This document shows, piece after piece, positions 45,902-54,154 of a stretch of 64,000 nt of DNA; position 1 is the first letter of the stretch, and every line of letters begins with the position of its first letter. Made by a program: the position numbers and the translations under genes. Origin of the DNA: Brevibacterium gallinarum (GTDB taxonomy: Bacteria > Actinomycetota > Actinomycetes > Actinomycetales > Brevibacteriaceae); the NCBI RefSeq assembly GCF_014836885.1, contig NZ_JACSPY010000002.1:186001-250000 (forward strand), read 5' to 3'. Below the pieces are notes generated by a model, which was not told the DNA's origin, made no database searches, and was given only the letters and a program-made list of their open reading frames with translations.

Positions 45902-46786
45902 ATGACCGCAGTACGACTCGGCAAGAACCAGTTCGGCAAGGCAGAGAATCGCGTCGTGCGCGTCTACCGCGACACCGACCGCCACGAGATCCGCGACCTC
46001 AACGTCACCTCCCAGCTGTGGGGCGACTTCACCACGGCCCACACCGAGGGCAACAACGAGCACGTCGTGCCGACCGACACGCAGAAGAACACCATCTTCG
46101 CCAAGGCGAAGGAAGAGGGCATCACCTCCCCGGAGGACTTCCTCAAGGTCCTCGCCGAGCACTTCACCGCCGGTTTCGACTGGGTCTCCGGCGGCCGCTG
46201 GGCAGCTGAGGAATACGGCTGGTCGCGGATCAACGACCACGACCACTCCTTCTACCGCTCCGCCCCCGAGGTGCGCACCGCAGTGCTGACCCGCGACGGC
46301 GACGTCGACCACCTCATCTCCGGCTTCTACGGACTGACCGTCCTCAAGTCGACCGGCTCGGGCTTCGTCGGCTACCCGAAGGACACCTACACCACCCTGC
46401 CGGAGACCGAAGACCGGATCCTGGCCACCGACATCGCCACCCGGTGGCGCTACAACACCACCTCGATGGACTTCGAAGCCGTGTACGCGCGCGTCAAAGA
46501 GCTCATCCTCTCGACCTTCACCGACCACTATTCCCACGCACTGCAGCAGACGCTGTACAAGATGGGTGAGAAGGTCATCGCCGAGGTGCCGGAGATCGAC
46601 GAGATCCGGTTCTCCTGCCCGAACAAGCATCACTTCGCACAGGATCTCTCGCCCTTCGGCCTGGAGAACCCCAACGAGGTGTTCTACGCAGCCGATCGCC
46701 CGTACGGCCTGATCGAGGCCAGCATCGTGCGCGACTCCGCACCGGACGTCCCTGAGGCCTGGATGGGCATCGCCGGATTCTGCTGA
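45902..46786 (+). CDS. uaZ: Urate oxidase (factor-independent uricase)
   Basis: A 294-residue uricase with two T-fold modules. Motifs: LGKNQFGKAENRVVRVYR, NVTSQLWGDFTTAHTEGNNE (catalytic Thr of the Lys-Thr-His relay is in the DTQKNT segment following), SGFYGLTVLKSTGSGFVGY with the urate-binding Phe, and FSCPNKHHFAQDLSPFGLEN. It oxidises urate to 5-hydroxyisourate with O2 and no cofactor. AGGAGA precedes ATG 45902. Third gene of the urate operon. Confidence 0.96.
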   Translation: MTAVRLGKNQFGKAENRVVRVYRDTDRHEIRDLNVTSQLWGDFTTAHTEGNNEHVVPTDTQKNTIFAKAKEEGITSPEDFLKVLAEHFTAGFDWVSGGRWAAEEYGWSRINDHDHSFYRSAPEVRTAVLTRDGDVDHLISGFYGLTVLKSTGSGFVGYPKDTYTTLPETEDRILATDIATRWRYNTTSMDFEAVYARVKELILSTFTDHYSHALQQTLYKMGEKVIAEVPEIDEIRFSCPNKHHFAQDLSPFGLENPNEVFYAADRPYGLIEASIVRDSAPDVPEAWMGIAGFC

Positions 46787-46826
46787 GCCGGCCGCGACGC
46801 TGCTGAGCTCTGCTGAGCCGGCAGCG
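46779..46826. repeat. 18-bp echo of the uricase gene end
   Basis: TCTGCTGAGCCGGCCGCG (46779-46796, containing the stop) recurs as TCTGCTGAGCCGGCAGCG (46809-46826), one mismatch, 30 bp apart, with a partial GCTGCTGAGC between. Confidence 0.8.
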
Positions 46827-46839
46827 TCCTTCTCACGCA

Positions 46840-46876
46840 CCGCGGCCCTCCCCGATTCCTTCGGGGAGGGCCGCGG
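46840..46876 (+). terminator. Hairpin terminator of the urate operon
   Basis: CCGCGGCCCTCCCCGA / TCGGGGAGGGCCGCGG, a 16-bp perfect stem with a 5-nt loop, lies 53 bp past the uricase stop. Confidence 0.85.
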
Positions 46877-47031
46877 ATCTGCATGGGCTGCCGTGCGGTG
46901 CGGGCTCCTCATCGAGCGGCGGCGCTTCGTCGCCTTGTCAGCTCCTCGCCTGACGCAGCGGTGCCGCGACCGGGCGCTGCCGGGCCGTCACGCGCTCGCG
47001 TGCGCTCCGGGTTGAGCTCGCGTGCCCTCCG

Positions 47032-47150
47032 GGTTGGGGTCGTCGCTCCCGGTTGGGGTCGTCGCTCCCGGCTGGAACCGCTCCCGAGGTGTCGATGGAC
47101 AGTGCATCGACGGGCAGTGAGTCGATGGGCAGTGTGTCGATGTGCAGTGT
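47032..47150. repeat. Two consecutive minisatellites in the uricase downstream spacer
   Basis: A perfect 19-bp duplication, GGTTGGGGTCGTCGCTCCC (47032-47050 and 47051-47069), is followed 21 bp later by four 15-bp units of the type GTCGATGGGCAGTGT (47091-47150). The spacer 46877-47287 otherwise holds only terminator hairpins; I see no gene in it. Confidence 0.85.
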
Positions 47151-47191
47151 CAGGAACGTCTGCCGCGTGCGCGCCGAGCCCTGAACGCGCT

Positions 47192-47224
47192 GTGGCCCTC
47201 CCCGAGGTTGTCGGGAAGGGCCAC
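47192..47224 (-). terminator. Hairpin terminator downstream of the 57-residue ORF
   Basis: GTGGCCCTCCCCGA / TCGGGAAGGGCCAC: 14-bp arms with one mismatch and a 5-nt loop, 64 bp past the small ORF's stop on the minus strand. Its sequence resembles the uricase terminator at 46840. Confidence 0.75.
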
Positions 47225-47287
47225 GGCTCTGTGCGGGCTCTGCGCTGAGCGGCGGTGTCTGACCGGCTGCTCGGCGCCTCGGCTGCC

Positions 47288-47464
47288 TCAGCGGCACTGC
47301 GGAAGCATGCCGCCGATGACGGGCACGTAGCAGACGAACGGGCGCTGCGGAGTGCCTGCCGGCCGCAGGACGAAGTCGGGGTCCTCGCTGCCGACGACGA
47401 ACTCCTCAGCGGCCGTATGGGCCTTCTCCGGCGAGACAGCGCGATCAGGTGTGGTGGGGTTCAT
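47288..47464 (-). CDS. Unknown 58-residue-class small protein in the purine regulon
   Basis: A 58-codon frame (57-58 residues) from ATG 47464 with GGAAGGAGAG seven bases upstream, a near-ideal ribosome site. The protein starts MNPTTPDRAVSPEKAHTAAE, continues FVVGSEDPDFVLRPAGTPQR and ends PFVCYVPVIGGMLPQCR. It has two cysteines and no signal peptide or membrane helix. I recognise no family. Three evenly spaced TTCCGC elements lie directly upstream, shared with the IclR gene region, and a terminator hairpin lies downstream. These signals suggest a real, regulated gene that may assist purine catabolism. No function can be given. Confidence 0.6.
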   Translation of the reverse strand: MNPTTPDRAVSPEKAHTAAEEFVVGSEDPDFVLRPAGTPQRPFVCYVPVIGGMLPQCR

Positions 47465-47506
47465 TGGACTCTCCTTCCAGTGGCAGGAAGCGGCGACTCT
47501 GCTGAA

Positions 47507-47556
47507 CTTCCGCAAAGTGAAATTATGATTCCGCTTCGTGGTTACCAGTTTCCGCT
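47507..47556. promoter_or_regulatory. Three TTCCGC elements at 21-bp spacing, candidate IclR operator
   Basis: TTCCGC begins at 47508, 47529 and 47550, i.e. two helical turns apart. The first lies in CTTCCGCAAAGTGAAAT, very close to the site at 37248. The block lies upstream of the small ORF and just downstream of the IclR gene. Confidence 0.5.
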
Positions 47557-47579
47557 ATCCCCGGAGGAGAGTCAAGGGG

Positions 47580-48362
47580 TCAGTCGGTGCGAAGTTCCTC
47601 AGCGATCTTGGCGGCTGCGGCCTGCAGCAGCGGAACCGCCCTGTCGGCGAACTTCTGATCCACCCGGCTCGTCGGCCCGGAGACCGAGATCGCCATGGGT
47701 GTGGGCGCCTCGGGTACGGCGACGGCAAAGCAGCGGACCCCGAGTTCCTGTTCCTGCTCATCGACGGCATAGCCCTGCTGGCGGATCCGCTCCAGCTCGG
47801 CCTCGAGCTCCTCGATCGTGCCGATGCTGTGCGACGTCGGCGTCGGCATGCCGGCGGTCTCGACGATCCGGCGGACCTGCTCGGCGGGGAGCCCGGCGAG
47901 GATCGCCTTGCCCACTCCGGTGTCGTGGGTGTGCGTCCGGCGCCCGACCTCGGTGAACATCCGCATCTGCTGCTGCGAGGGCACCTGGTCTGCATAGACG
48001 ACCATGTCGCCGTCGAGCACCGCGACATTGGCGCTCTCGCTCAGGTCCTGGACGAGGGTGCGCAGGTAAGGGCGGGCGATGGCGCCCAGCTGTTCGCCGG
48101 CCAGGTTCCCGAGGCGGATGAGACCAGGGCCCAGGGCGTAGCCCCGGTCGGGGAGCTGGCGGACGGCGCCGAGGCCCACAAGCGTCTTGAGCAGCCGGTG
48201 GATCGTGGGCATCGGCAGGTCGACAGCCGCGCCCAGTTCGCTGAGCGTGGTGTGGCCGCCGGCGTCTGCGATGAGATTCAGCAGGTCAAAGGCGCGCTCG
48301 ACGGACTGAACGCCGCCCCGGGCGGGGCGGTTGGGTGATTTTTCGTCTGCGTTGCGCGACAT
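47580..48362 (-). CDS. IclR-family transcriptional regulator of the purine/glyoxylate genes
   Basis: A 260-residue IclR protein. N-terminal winged helix: GGVQSVERAFDLLNLIADAG, TLSELGAAVDLPMPTIHRLL, then the effector domain from ~90 on with ANVAVLDGDMVVYADQV, THDTGVGKAILAGLP and the ending AISVSGPTSRV. Regulators of this type (for example AllR, which responds to glyoxylate or allantoin) control allantoin and glyoxylate genes in other bacteria. It is divergent from malic enzyme, surrounded by TTCCGCA-like elements, and is the best candidate to regulate 35.3-52.3 kb. Confidence 0.88.
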   Translation of the reverse strand: MSRNADEKSPNRPARGGVQSVERAFDLLNLIADAGGHTTLSELGAAVDLPMPTIHRLLKTLVGLGAVRQLPDRGYALGPGLIRLGNLAGEQLGAIARPYLRTLVQDLSESANVAVLDGDMVVYADQVPSQQQMRMFTEVGRRTHTHDTGVGKAILAGLPAEQVRRIVETAGMPTPTSHSIGTIEELEAELERIRQQGYAVDEQEQELGVRCFAVAVPEAPTPMAISVSGPTSRVDQKFADRAVPLLQAAAAKIAEELRTD

Positions 48363-48479
48363 GATGCGAGGTCCCTCCTGGCGAGAAGTGGGCCGAGATC
48401 CCGGTGAGCAGCACGGCGGGTCGGGGATCAGCGTGCCTGTGAAACAGATTGTGAGATGAGTCTATCGGCTGGTCGCTTT

Positions 48480-48516
48480 TTCGCATAACAGAAGGTATTG
48501 TTCGGCATACGGAAAC
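48480..48516. promoter_or_regulatory. Paired operator-like elements between the IclR and malic enzyme genes
   Basis: TTCGCATAACAGAAGG (48480 on) and TTCGGCATACGGAAAC (48501-48516) are similar and start exactly 21 bp apart, as the TTCCGC elements at 47508-47550 do. They lie 25-60 bp upstream of the malic enzyme start. Confidence 0.5.
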
Positions 48517-48540
48517 TCGAACCCTATGGAAGGACCCCCC

Positions 48541-49959
48541 ATGGCTGCACCGAGCCCCGGATACTCGATCACACTGCGGGTGGCCGCACCGGCCGGACTG
48601 ACCGCCTCCTCTGACCTCGTCAGGGCGGTCGCGGAGACCGGAGCGGTCCTGACGGCACTCGACGTCGCGGACTCGACCCCGCACTCACTCATCGTCGACG
48701 TCAGCTGCGACACCCGCGACGCCGCCCACGCCGACGAAGTCGCAGGCGCACTCGGCGCCCTCGACGGCGTCGACGTCCACAAGGTCTCCGACCGCACCTT
48801 CCTCCTGCACCTGGGCGGAAAGCTCGAAGCAGTGGCAAAGGCGCCGCTGCGCAACCGCGACGACCTCTCCCGTGCCTACACCCCGGGCGTCGCCCGCGTC
48901 TGCCAGGCGATCGCCGCTGATCGCCGGGATGCCCGCCGGCTCACCATCAAACGCAACACCGTCGCCGTCGTCACCGACGGCTCAGCCGTCCTCGGCCTGG
49001 GCAACATCGGCCCGGAAGCCGCCATGCCGGTGATGGAGGGCAAGGCCGTGCTGTTCAAGCAGTTCGCCGGCGTCGACGCCTGGCCGGTCGCCCTGGACAC
49101 CCAGGACACTGAAGAGCTCATCAGCATCTGCAAGGCCATCGCCCCGGCCTACGGCGGCATCAACCTCGAAGACATCTCCGCTCCGCGCTGCTTCGAGATC
49201 GAAGCGCGGCTGCGCGAAGAGCTCGACATCCCGGTCTTCCACGATGACCAGCACGGCACCGCCATCGTCACCCTCGCCGCCCTGGAGAACGCTCTGCGCG
49301 TCGTCGGCAAGCGCATCGCAGACGCCAAGATCGTCGTCTCCGGCGTCGGCGCAGCCGGCCATGCGATCATCCGCCTGCTCATCGCCGCCGGCGCCGAACA
49401 CATCGTGGCCTGCGGTCGCCACGGCGCGATCGAACGCGGCTCCGAGCAGAGCGACGAGCACCGGGCGTGGATCGCTGAGAACACCAACGCCGACGGCTTC
49501 ACCGGCACCCTCAAGGAAGCCGTCGCCGGTGCTGACGTCTTCATCGGCGTCTCAGCACCCAACCTGCTCGACGGTGACGACATCGCCGCCATGAACGAGG
49601 GCGCCATCGTCTTCGCGATGTCGAACCCGGACCCCGAGGTCGACCCGGTCGAAGCCGGCCGTCACGCCGCTGTCGTCGCCACCGGGCGCAGCGACTTCCC
49701 GAACCAGATCAACAACGTCCTGGCCTTCCCCGGGTTCTTCCGCGGTCTCCTCGACGCCGAGACCCCCGACATCACCGACGCCATGCTCGTCGGAGCAGCT
49801 GAGGCGATCGCCGCGTGCATCCCGTCAGACCAGCTGCATGCCGGGTATATTGTTCCCTCAGTGTTCGATCCCGAGGTAGCCGAGAAGGTCGCAGAGGCCG
49901 TCGTCGAAGCCGCACAGGCAGCGGATCAGGTCTCCGCGGTGGAAGGAGTTCCCGCATGA
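48541..49959 (+). CDS. NAD(P)-dependent malic enzyme with N-terminal ACT-like domain
   Basis: A 472-residue malic enzyme (malate to pyruvate + CO2). Residues ~1-85 form an ACT-like regulatory domain ([20 protein letters not shown]). Then the catalytic part: [15 protein letters not shown] with catalytic Tyr, [20 protein letters not shown] (Lys/Asp), [13 protein letters not shown], and [20 protein letters not shown] with the metal-binding acids. The NAD domain has [15 protein letters not shown], and SNPDPEVDP closes it. ATG 48541 is preferred to an upstream in-frame ATG (48526) because AAGGA lies between them. The next gene overlaps its stop by 4 bp. Confidence 0.93.
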   Translation: MAAPSPGYSITLRVAAPAGLTASSDLVRAVAETGAVLTALDVADSTPHSLIVDVSCDTRDAAHADEVAGALGALDGVDVHKVSDRTFLLHLGGKLEAVAKAPLRNRDDLSRAYTPGVARVCQAIAADRRDARRLTIKRNTVAVVTDGSAVLGLGNIGPEAAMPVMEGKAVLFKQFAGVDAWPVALDTQDTEELISICKAIAPAYGGINLEDISAPRCFEIEARLREELDIPVFHDDQHGTAIVTLAALENALRVVGKRIADAKIVVSGVGAAGHAIIRLLIAAGAEHIVACGRHGAIERGSEQSDEHRAWIAENTNADGFTGTLKEAVAGADVFIGVSAPNLLDGDDIAAMNEGAIVFAMSNPDPEVDPVEAGRHAAVVATGRSDFPNQINNVLAFPGFFRGLLDAETPDITDAMLVGAAEAIAACIPSDQLHAGYIVPSVFDPEVAEKVAEAVVEAAQAADQVSAVEGVPA

Positions 49960-51326
49960 GCGGAGCACAGAGGACTGATGGCGCTGCAGCCCTCACCGAT
50001 GAGGTGCTGACAGCCATCGACGCAAGCCTGGCCGCCACCGATGAGCTGCTGGAGCGCCGGTACCCCGGCGACCGGGACATCCGGCAGGCCGTGCACACCG
50101 TCTACGTTCCCGCCGACACCTACACCCCGGAGCTTCCGGCGCGCTGGGGTCAGCAGGCCTTGGAAGCCGTCGAGCAGCACGGCGGCATGCGCCGCCTGGC
50201 CGAACAGGTCATCACCGCAGCGGCCAGCGAACCCGGACTCGTCGCACGCGCCGACGCCGCGCCCGACTCCGACGACGACGGCAGCGCACTGGCCGCCGAA
50301 GCCGAGGCGCTGGCCGCCGCAGTGGAGAGAAAGCTGCGCACCGAACCCATCGAGGACCTGCGCATCGACTTCGAAGACGGCTTCGGCGACCGCCCCGATG
50401 ACGAGGAGGACCGCTGGGCGCAGCAGGCCGCAGACGAGGCGGTGGCCGGGCTCAGGGTCGAGACCGCGCCTGCCTACATCGGCATCCGCTTCAAGTGCCT
50501 CGAAGCTGCGACCCGGCGCCGCGGACTGCGCACGCTCGACCTGTTCGTCTCGCGGCTCATCACCAGCTGGGGTTCAGTGCCCGAGCAGCTCGTCCTCACA
50601 CTGCCCAAGGTCAGCACGCCGGATCAGGTGACCGCGATGGTCACCGCCTGCCGGACGATCGAATCGAGCCTCGGGCTCTCCGAGGGTGCGATCGGCTTCG
50701 AGGTGCAGGTCGAGACCCCGCAGATCATCCAGGCAGCCGACGGCACCGTCCCGCTCGGGGCGGTGCTCGATGCCGGTGAGGGACGCGTGACCTCGCTGCA
50801 CTACGGCACCTACGACTACTCGGCCTCCCTCGGCATCGCCGCGGCCTACCAGGCGATGGACCACCCGGTCGCCGACTTCGCCAAACAGCAGATGCTGCTG
50901 GCGACTGCCGGCACCGGCGTGCATGTCTCGGACGGGTCGACGAACATCCTGCCGATCGGCCAGCCGCAGGCGGTGCATGCCGCCTGGGATCTGCATGCCC
51001 GGCTCGTGCGCCGCCACCTGCAGCACGGCATCTACCAGGGGTGGGATCTGCATCCGCACCAGCTGCCCACCCGCTTCCTGGCGACGTTCCACTTCTACCG
51101 CGAGGGCTTCGGCTCCGCAGCGCAGCGGCTGCGCAACTACGTCCACGGCACGGACTCCGCTGTGCTCGACGAGCCGGCCACAGCCAAGGCGCTGGCCCGG
51201 TACCTCGAGCGGGCCCTGGCCTGCGGAGCGGTGTCCGCCGCTGAGGTGAACGCCGCTGCCGGCATCGCGCCGGCTCAGCTGCGGGGCCTGGCCCGCACCG
51301 GGCAGCTGCCCGCCGAGGAGAACTAA
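49956..51326 (+). CDS. DUF6986 / CitE-HpcH-like lyase, candidate malate synthase substitute
   Basis: A 456-residue TIM-barrel protein of the citrate lyase beta / HpcH-HpaI superfamily. Likely Mg2+ ligands are the Glu in GFEVQVETPQIIQAADG (~residue 255) and the Asp in HYGTYDYSASLGIAAAY (~290). The acidic DLRIDFEDGFGDRPDDEEDR (~130) and IRFKCLEAATRRRGLRTLDL are family features. The ATG overlaps the malic enzyme stop (ATGA), coupling the two. Related CitE-like proteins (for example CLYBL, malyl-CoA lyases) condense glyoxylate with acetyl-CoA. Given the glyoxylate-forming genes around it, I infer this enzyme makes malate or malyl-CoA from glyoxylate for the malic enzyme. No activity is proven. 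Confidence 0.8.
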   Translation: MSGAQRTDGAAALTDEVLTAIDASLAATDELLERRYPGDRDIRQAVHTVYVPADTYTPELPARWGQQALEAVEQHGGMRRLAEQVITAAASEPGLVARADAAPDSDDDGSALAAEAEALAAAVERKLRTEPIEDLRIDFEDGFGDRPDDEEDRWAQQAADEAVAGLRVETAPAYIGIRFKCLEAATRRRGLRTLDLFVSRLITSWGSVPEQLVLTLPKVSTPDQVTAMVTACRTIESSLGLSEGAIGFEVQVETPQIIQAADGTVPLGAVLDAGEGRVTSLHYGTYDYSASLGIAAAYQAMDHPVADFAKQQMLLATAGTGVHVSDGSTNILPIGQPQAVHAAWDLHARLVRRHLQHGIYQGWDLHPHQLPTRFLATFHFYREGFGSAAQRLRNYVHGTDSAVLDEPATAKALARYLERALACGAVSAAEVNAAAGIAPAQLRGLARTGQLPAEEN

Positions 51327-51406
51327 GGTGAGATCGGCAGGCGAGCGATCGCCGCGCGAGCACTCGCACGAACCCGACGACGGACTTGAGAAAGGCAGAT
51401 TCAACG

Positions 51407-52261
51407 ATGAATGACGCTGAACCCACCGCACAGCAGGCAAGCGCCGGCACCGGTGCCACCTACTATGCACCGCACGGCGGGCACCCGCCGCAGACCGATC
51501 TGCTCACCGACCGGGCGGTCATCCGCACCGCCTACAGCGTCATCCCCCGCGGGGTGCTGCGCGATATCGTCACCACCGTGCTGCCCGAGTGGCGCGACAC
51601 CCGCGCGTGGGTGCTCAACCGTCCGGCCCACGGCGGGCCGGTGACGTTCTCGCAGACGATCCTCGAAGTCGCCCCTGGCGGCGGATCGGACGCTCCGGAG
51701 CCCCAGCCGGAGGTCGAGGGCTTCCTCTTCATCATGGAGGGCGAGGCCGAGGTGACCCTCGATGGTGAGACCCACCGCCTCGGGCCCGGCGGATTCGCGT
51801 TCCTGCCGGCAGGTGCGCAGTGGACGCTGTCGTCGGTGGGGCAGGAGGCCGTCCGGCTGCACTGGCTGCGCAAGCGCTACCAGCCGCTGGCCGGACACAC
51901 CCCGGCGCCGCTGTTCGGCAACGAGAACGACATCGAACCCTCCCCGATGCCGGGCACCGAGGGTCGCTGGCGGACCACCCGGATGATCGATCCGGCTGAT
52001 CTCGCCTACGACATGCACGTCAACATCGTCACCTTCGAACCCGGTGCCTCGATTCCGTTCGCTGAGACGCACGAGATGGAGCACGGGCTCTACATTCTGC
52101 AGGGCAAGGGCGTCTACCGGCTCAACGACGACTGGGTCGAGGTGCAGGAAGGCGATTTCCTCGCCCTGCGCGCGTTCTGCCCGCAGGCCTGCTATGCCGG
52201 CGGGCCGGAGCCGTTCCGGTACCTGCTGTACAAGGACGTCAACCGCCAGGTCGAACTCTGA
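51407..52261 (+). CDS. allE: (S)-ureidoglycine aminohydrolase
   Basis: A 284-residue bicupin. Two cupin modules are visible: the first around PEVEGFLFIMEGEAEVTLDG and HRLGPGGFAFLPAG (residues ~98-140), the second around IPFAETHEMEHGLYILQGKG with the Mn ligands (His, Glu, His pattern) and EVQEGDFLALRAFCPQACYA (~residues 220-275). It releases ammonia from ureidoglycine to give ureidoglycolate. ATG 51407 is chosen; an in-frame TTG at 51386 is the alternative. It lies 80 bp after the DUF6986 gene. The enzyme that makes its substrate (allantoate amidohydrolase) is not in the window. Confidence 0.93.
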   Translation: MNDAEPTAQQASAGTGATYYAPHGGHPPQTDLLTDRAVIRTAYSVIPRGVLRDIVTTVLPEWRDTRAWVLNRPAHGGPVTFSQTILEVAPGGGSDAPEPQPEVEGFLFIMEGEAEVTLDGETHRLGPGGFAFLPAGAQWTLSSVGQEAVRLHWLRKRYQPLAGHTPAPLFGNENDIEPSPMPGTEGRWRTTRMIDPADLAYDMHVNIVTFEPGASIPFAETHEMEHGLYILQGKGVYRLNDDWVEVQEGDFLALRAFCPQACYAGGPEPFRYLLYKDVNRQVEL

Positions 52262-52267
52262 TCTGAG

Positions 52268-52306
52268 CCGCACGCCGCCCAGCGCCGAACCGGACGCCGC
52301 CCAGCG
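52268..52306. repeat. 17-bp direct repeat just after allE
   Basis: CCGCACGCCGCCCAGCG (52268-52284) and CCGGACGCCGCCCAGCG (52290-52306), 16 of 17 identical, 22 bp apart. Confidence 0.65.
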
Positions 52307-52320
52307 TGGAGCTGGGCGGC
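52296..52320. terminator. Hairpin terminator between allE and the convergent VWA gene
   Basis: GCCGCCCAGC-gtgga-GCTGGGCGGC, 10-bp perfect arms; can serve both convergent transcripts. A further GCTGGGCGGC follows at 52331. Confidence 0.78.
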
Positions 52321-52355
52321 GCAGGGCTGAGCTGGGCGGCTCGGCATACCAGCCG

Positions 52356-54152
52356 TCATCGCCGGGAGAGCAGTTCGACCATCCCGGTGATGACGGCGTT
52401 GGCGTCTCCGGCGTCGATGTCGACGGTCTGGTGCCGGTCGTAGAAGACGCTGAGATCGAGCCCGACGCCCAGGCCGGCGATCTCGACCTGGCCGGTGGCC
52501 GTCCATTGATCGACGGTGCGGCGCAGGTGGGCGCCGAGGTATTCCTCGTCATTGGCGTTGGCCGTCACCGCATCCGAGGGGCTGCCGTCGGAGATGACGA
52601 GCACGGCCCTGCGTTCGGCTTCGCGGCGGGCCAGCCGGGCCGCCGCCCAGTCGAGCGCCTCCCCGTCGAGGCCCTCCTTGTACAGGTCGGAGCGCAGCAG
52701 TGCCGCGAGTCCTGCCCGCCCGCGCCGGTAGCCGGCATCAGCGTCGAGGAGCACGATGTGCCGGCGTTCGGCGATCCGCCCGGCACCCAGGGGCGAACCG
52801 GCCTTCTGCCAGTCCTTCTTCGCCCGCCCACCGGTCCACGACCGGGTGGTGAAGCCGAGCACCTCGACACTCATGCCGAGCGCATCGCCGGCCCGGGCGA
52901 AGGTGTCGACGGCCGAGGCGATGGCGAACTGGTGGGTGCGCATCGAACCGGAGCAGTCGATGAGCACAGTGAGGGCAAGCTCGGTGCGCGGGACGATCCG
53001 CTCGGTCTCGAAGACCAGCGTCTGGCTCGGGGCGGCGATGAGCTGGGCGAGCCGGCGCCGGTCGAGCCGGCCCTCCGGCTGCCCGGCATCGAAGCCGTCG
53101 GTGCCCGGGCGGGCGAGCTCACGCTCGAGCCGGTGGGTCAGCCGGTGGACTGAGAGCCCGCGTTCGCTGATCGCCTCATCGAGCCGGCGGCGCAGCTCCC
53201 GCAGCCTGACCGGGCGCACGAGCTTGAGGGCGGTCGTCGTCTCGTCATAGGCGCGGGTGAACACCGCATACTGTCCGGCGGCGGCACTGAGGGTCTGCGA
53301 CTGCCCGAGCCTTGCGACCGCAGCGTCGTCATCGTCGTCTTCAGCCTCACGCTCCTCATCGAAGAGCGCCAGCTCCGGGGCGCGCCCGCTCCGCCCGCCG
53401 CGGGCCAGCTCATCCTCAGCCGCAGCCTCCTCGGCCAGGGCTGCGACGATGTCCGCCAGCTCACGAGCCGGGCCGGCGAAGGCCTCTTGATTGTGGCGGG
53501 TCCGCCGCAGCTGCCGCAGCGGCGCACCGATCTTCTCGGCCAACTCGAAGCGCGTGTGCTCGAGCAGATCCTCCAGGTGCGCTGGGATCGCGACAGCGAG
53601 GATCCTCGAGCGGGCGGTGTGGGCGAGGGCGAAGATGATGAGCCCGACCTTCGTGTCGATGAGCCCGGAGGCGAGGAACTCATCAGACCACTCCGTAAAG
53701 CGCAGCGCCAGATTCCGCCGGGCCCCCGGCGCCGAATCCGGCACAAGCGACTCCACCCGCAGCTGCTCGAGCAGGTCGAACACCGTCCGCGCGGCAGGCT
53801 CGGCCGGGCGCAGCCGCCGGTGCAGCTGCCGGTCCGAGGCCTCCCGCCGCAGCCACACGGCGTCGGCGACCGCCCGCAGGGAGGCAAGGGACGCCTCGGG
53901 CGCGGGATCGAGGTGCAGGGCCGGCACCGCCAGCCGCTTGGGCCCGTCGTAGAGCCGGCCGCCGCGGTGATGCAGGCCCGGCCGGCCGGTCGCAGCGCGG
54001 GCCTGCGCGTCAGCGAGCTCGCGGAAGTGCTCGCGCCGGCGCGTGGTCCGCGGGCTCTCCTGGGCACCCGGCGGCGGCCCGCCGGTCGCGGTCGTCGGGT
54101 CGGCGGTCAGCGGGCCACCCGCGCCCGAGGCGGTGGTCGGCTGGGTGCTCAT
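52356..54152 (-). CDS. CobT-like VWA-domain protein (cobaltochelatase-type subunit)
   Basis: A 598-residue CobT homologue. The N-terminal ~240 residues are helical (REHFRELADAQARA, RRNLALRFTEW), a long acidic linker follows (DEEREAEDDDDDAAVAR, ~275), and the C-terminal ~220 residues form a von Willebrand A domain with MIDAS motif LTVLIDCSGSMRTHQ (~395) and VLVISDGSPSD. CobT and CobS form the ATPase part of the aerobic cobaltochelatase, but the large CobN subunit is not here. The same AAA+/VWA pair also serves other metal insertion or remodelling jobs. It lies 2 bp after the CobS-like gene. TTASG at the N-terminus comes from the dispersed motif (54124-54136). Confidence 0.86.
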   Translation of the reverse strand: MSTQPTTASGAGGPLTADPTTATGGPPPGAQESPRTTRRREHFRELADAQARAATGRPGLHHRGGRLYDGPKRLAVPALHLDPAPEASLASLRAVADAVWLRREASDRQLHRRLRPAEPAARTVFDLLEQLRVESLVPDSAPGARRNLALRFTEWSDEFLASGLIDTKVGLIIFALAHTARSRILAVAIPAHLEDLLEHTRFELAEKIGAPLRQLRRTRHNQEAFAGPARELADIVAALAEEAAAEDELARGGRSGRAPELALFDEEREAEDDDDDAAVARLGQSQTLSAAAGQYAVFTRAYDETTTALKLVRPVRLRELRRRLDEAISERGLSVHRLTHRLERELARPGTDGFDAGQPEGRLDRRRLAQLIAAPSQTLVFETERIVPRTELALTVLIDCSGSMRTHQFAIASAVDTFARAGDALGMSVEVLGFTTRSWTGGRAKKDWQKAGSPLGAGRIAERRHIVLLDADAGYRRGRAGLAALLRSDLYKEGLDGEALDWAAARLARREAERRAVLVISDGSPSDAVTANANDEEYLGAHLRRTVDQWTATGQVEIAGLGVGLDLSVFYDRHQTVDIDAGDANAVITGMVELLSRR

Positions 54153-54154
54153 GC

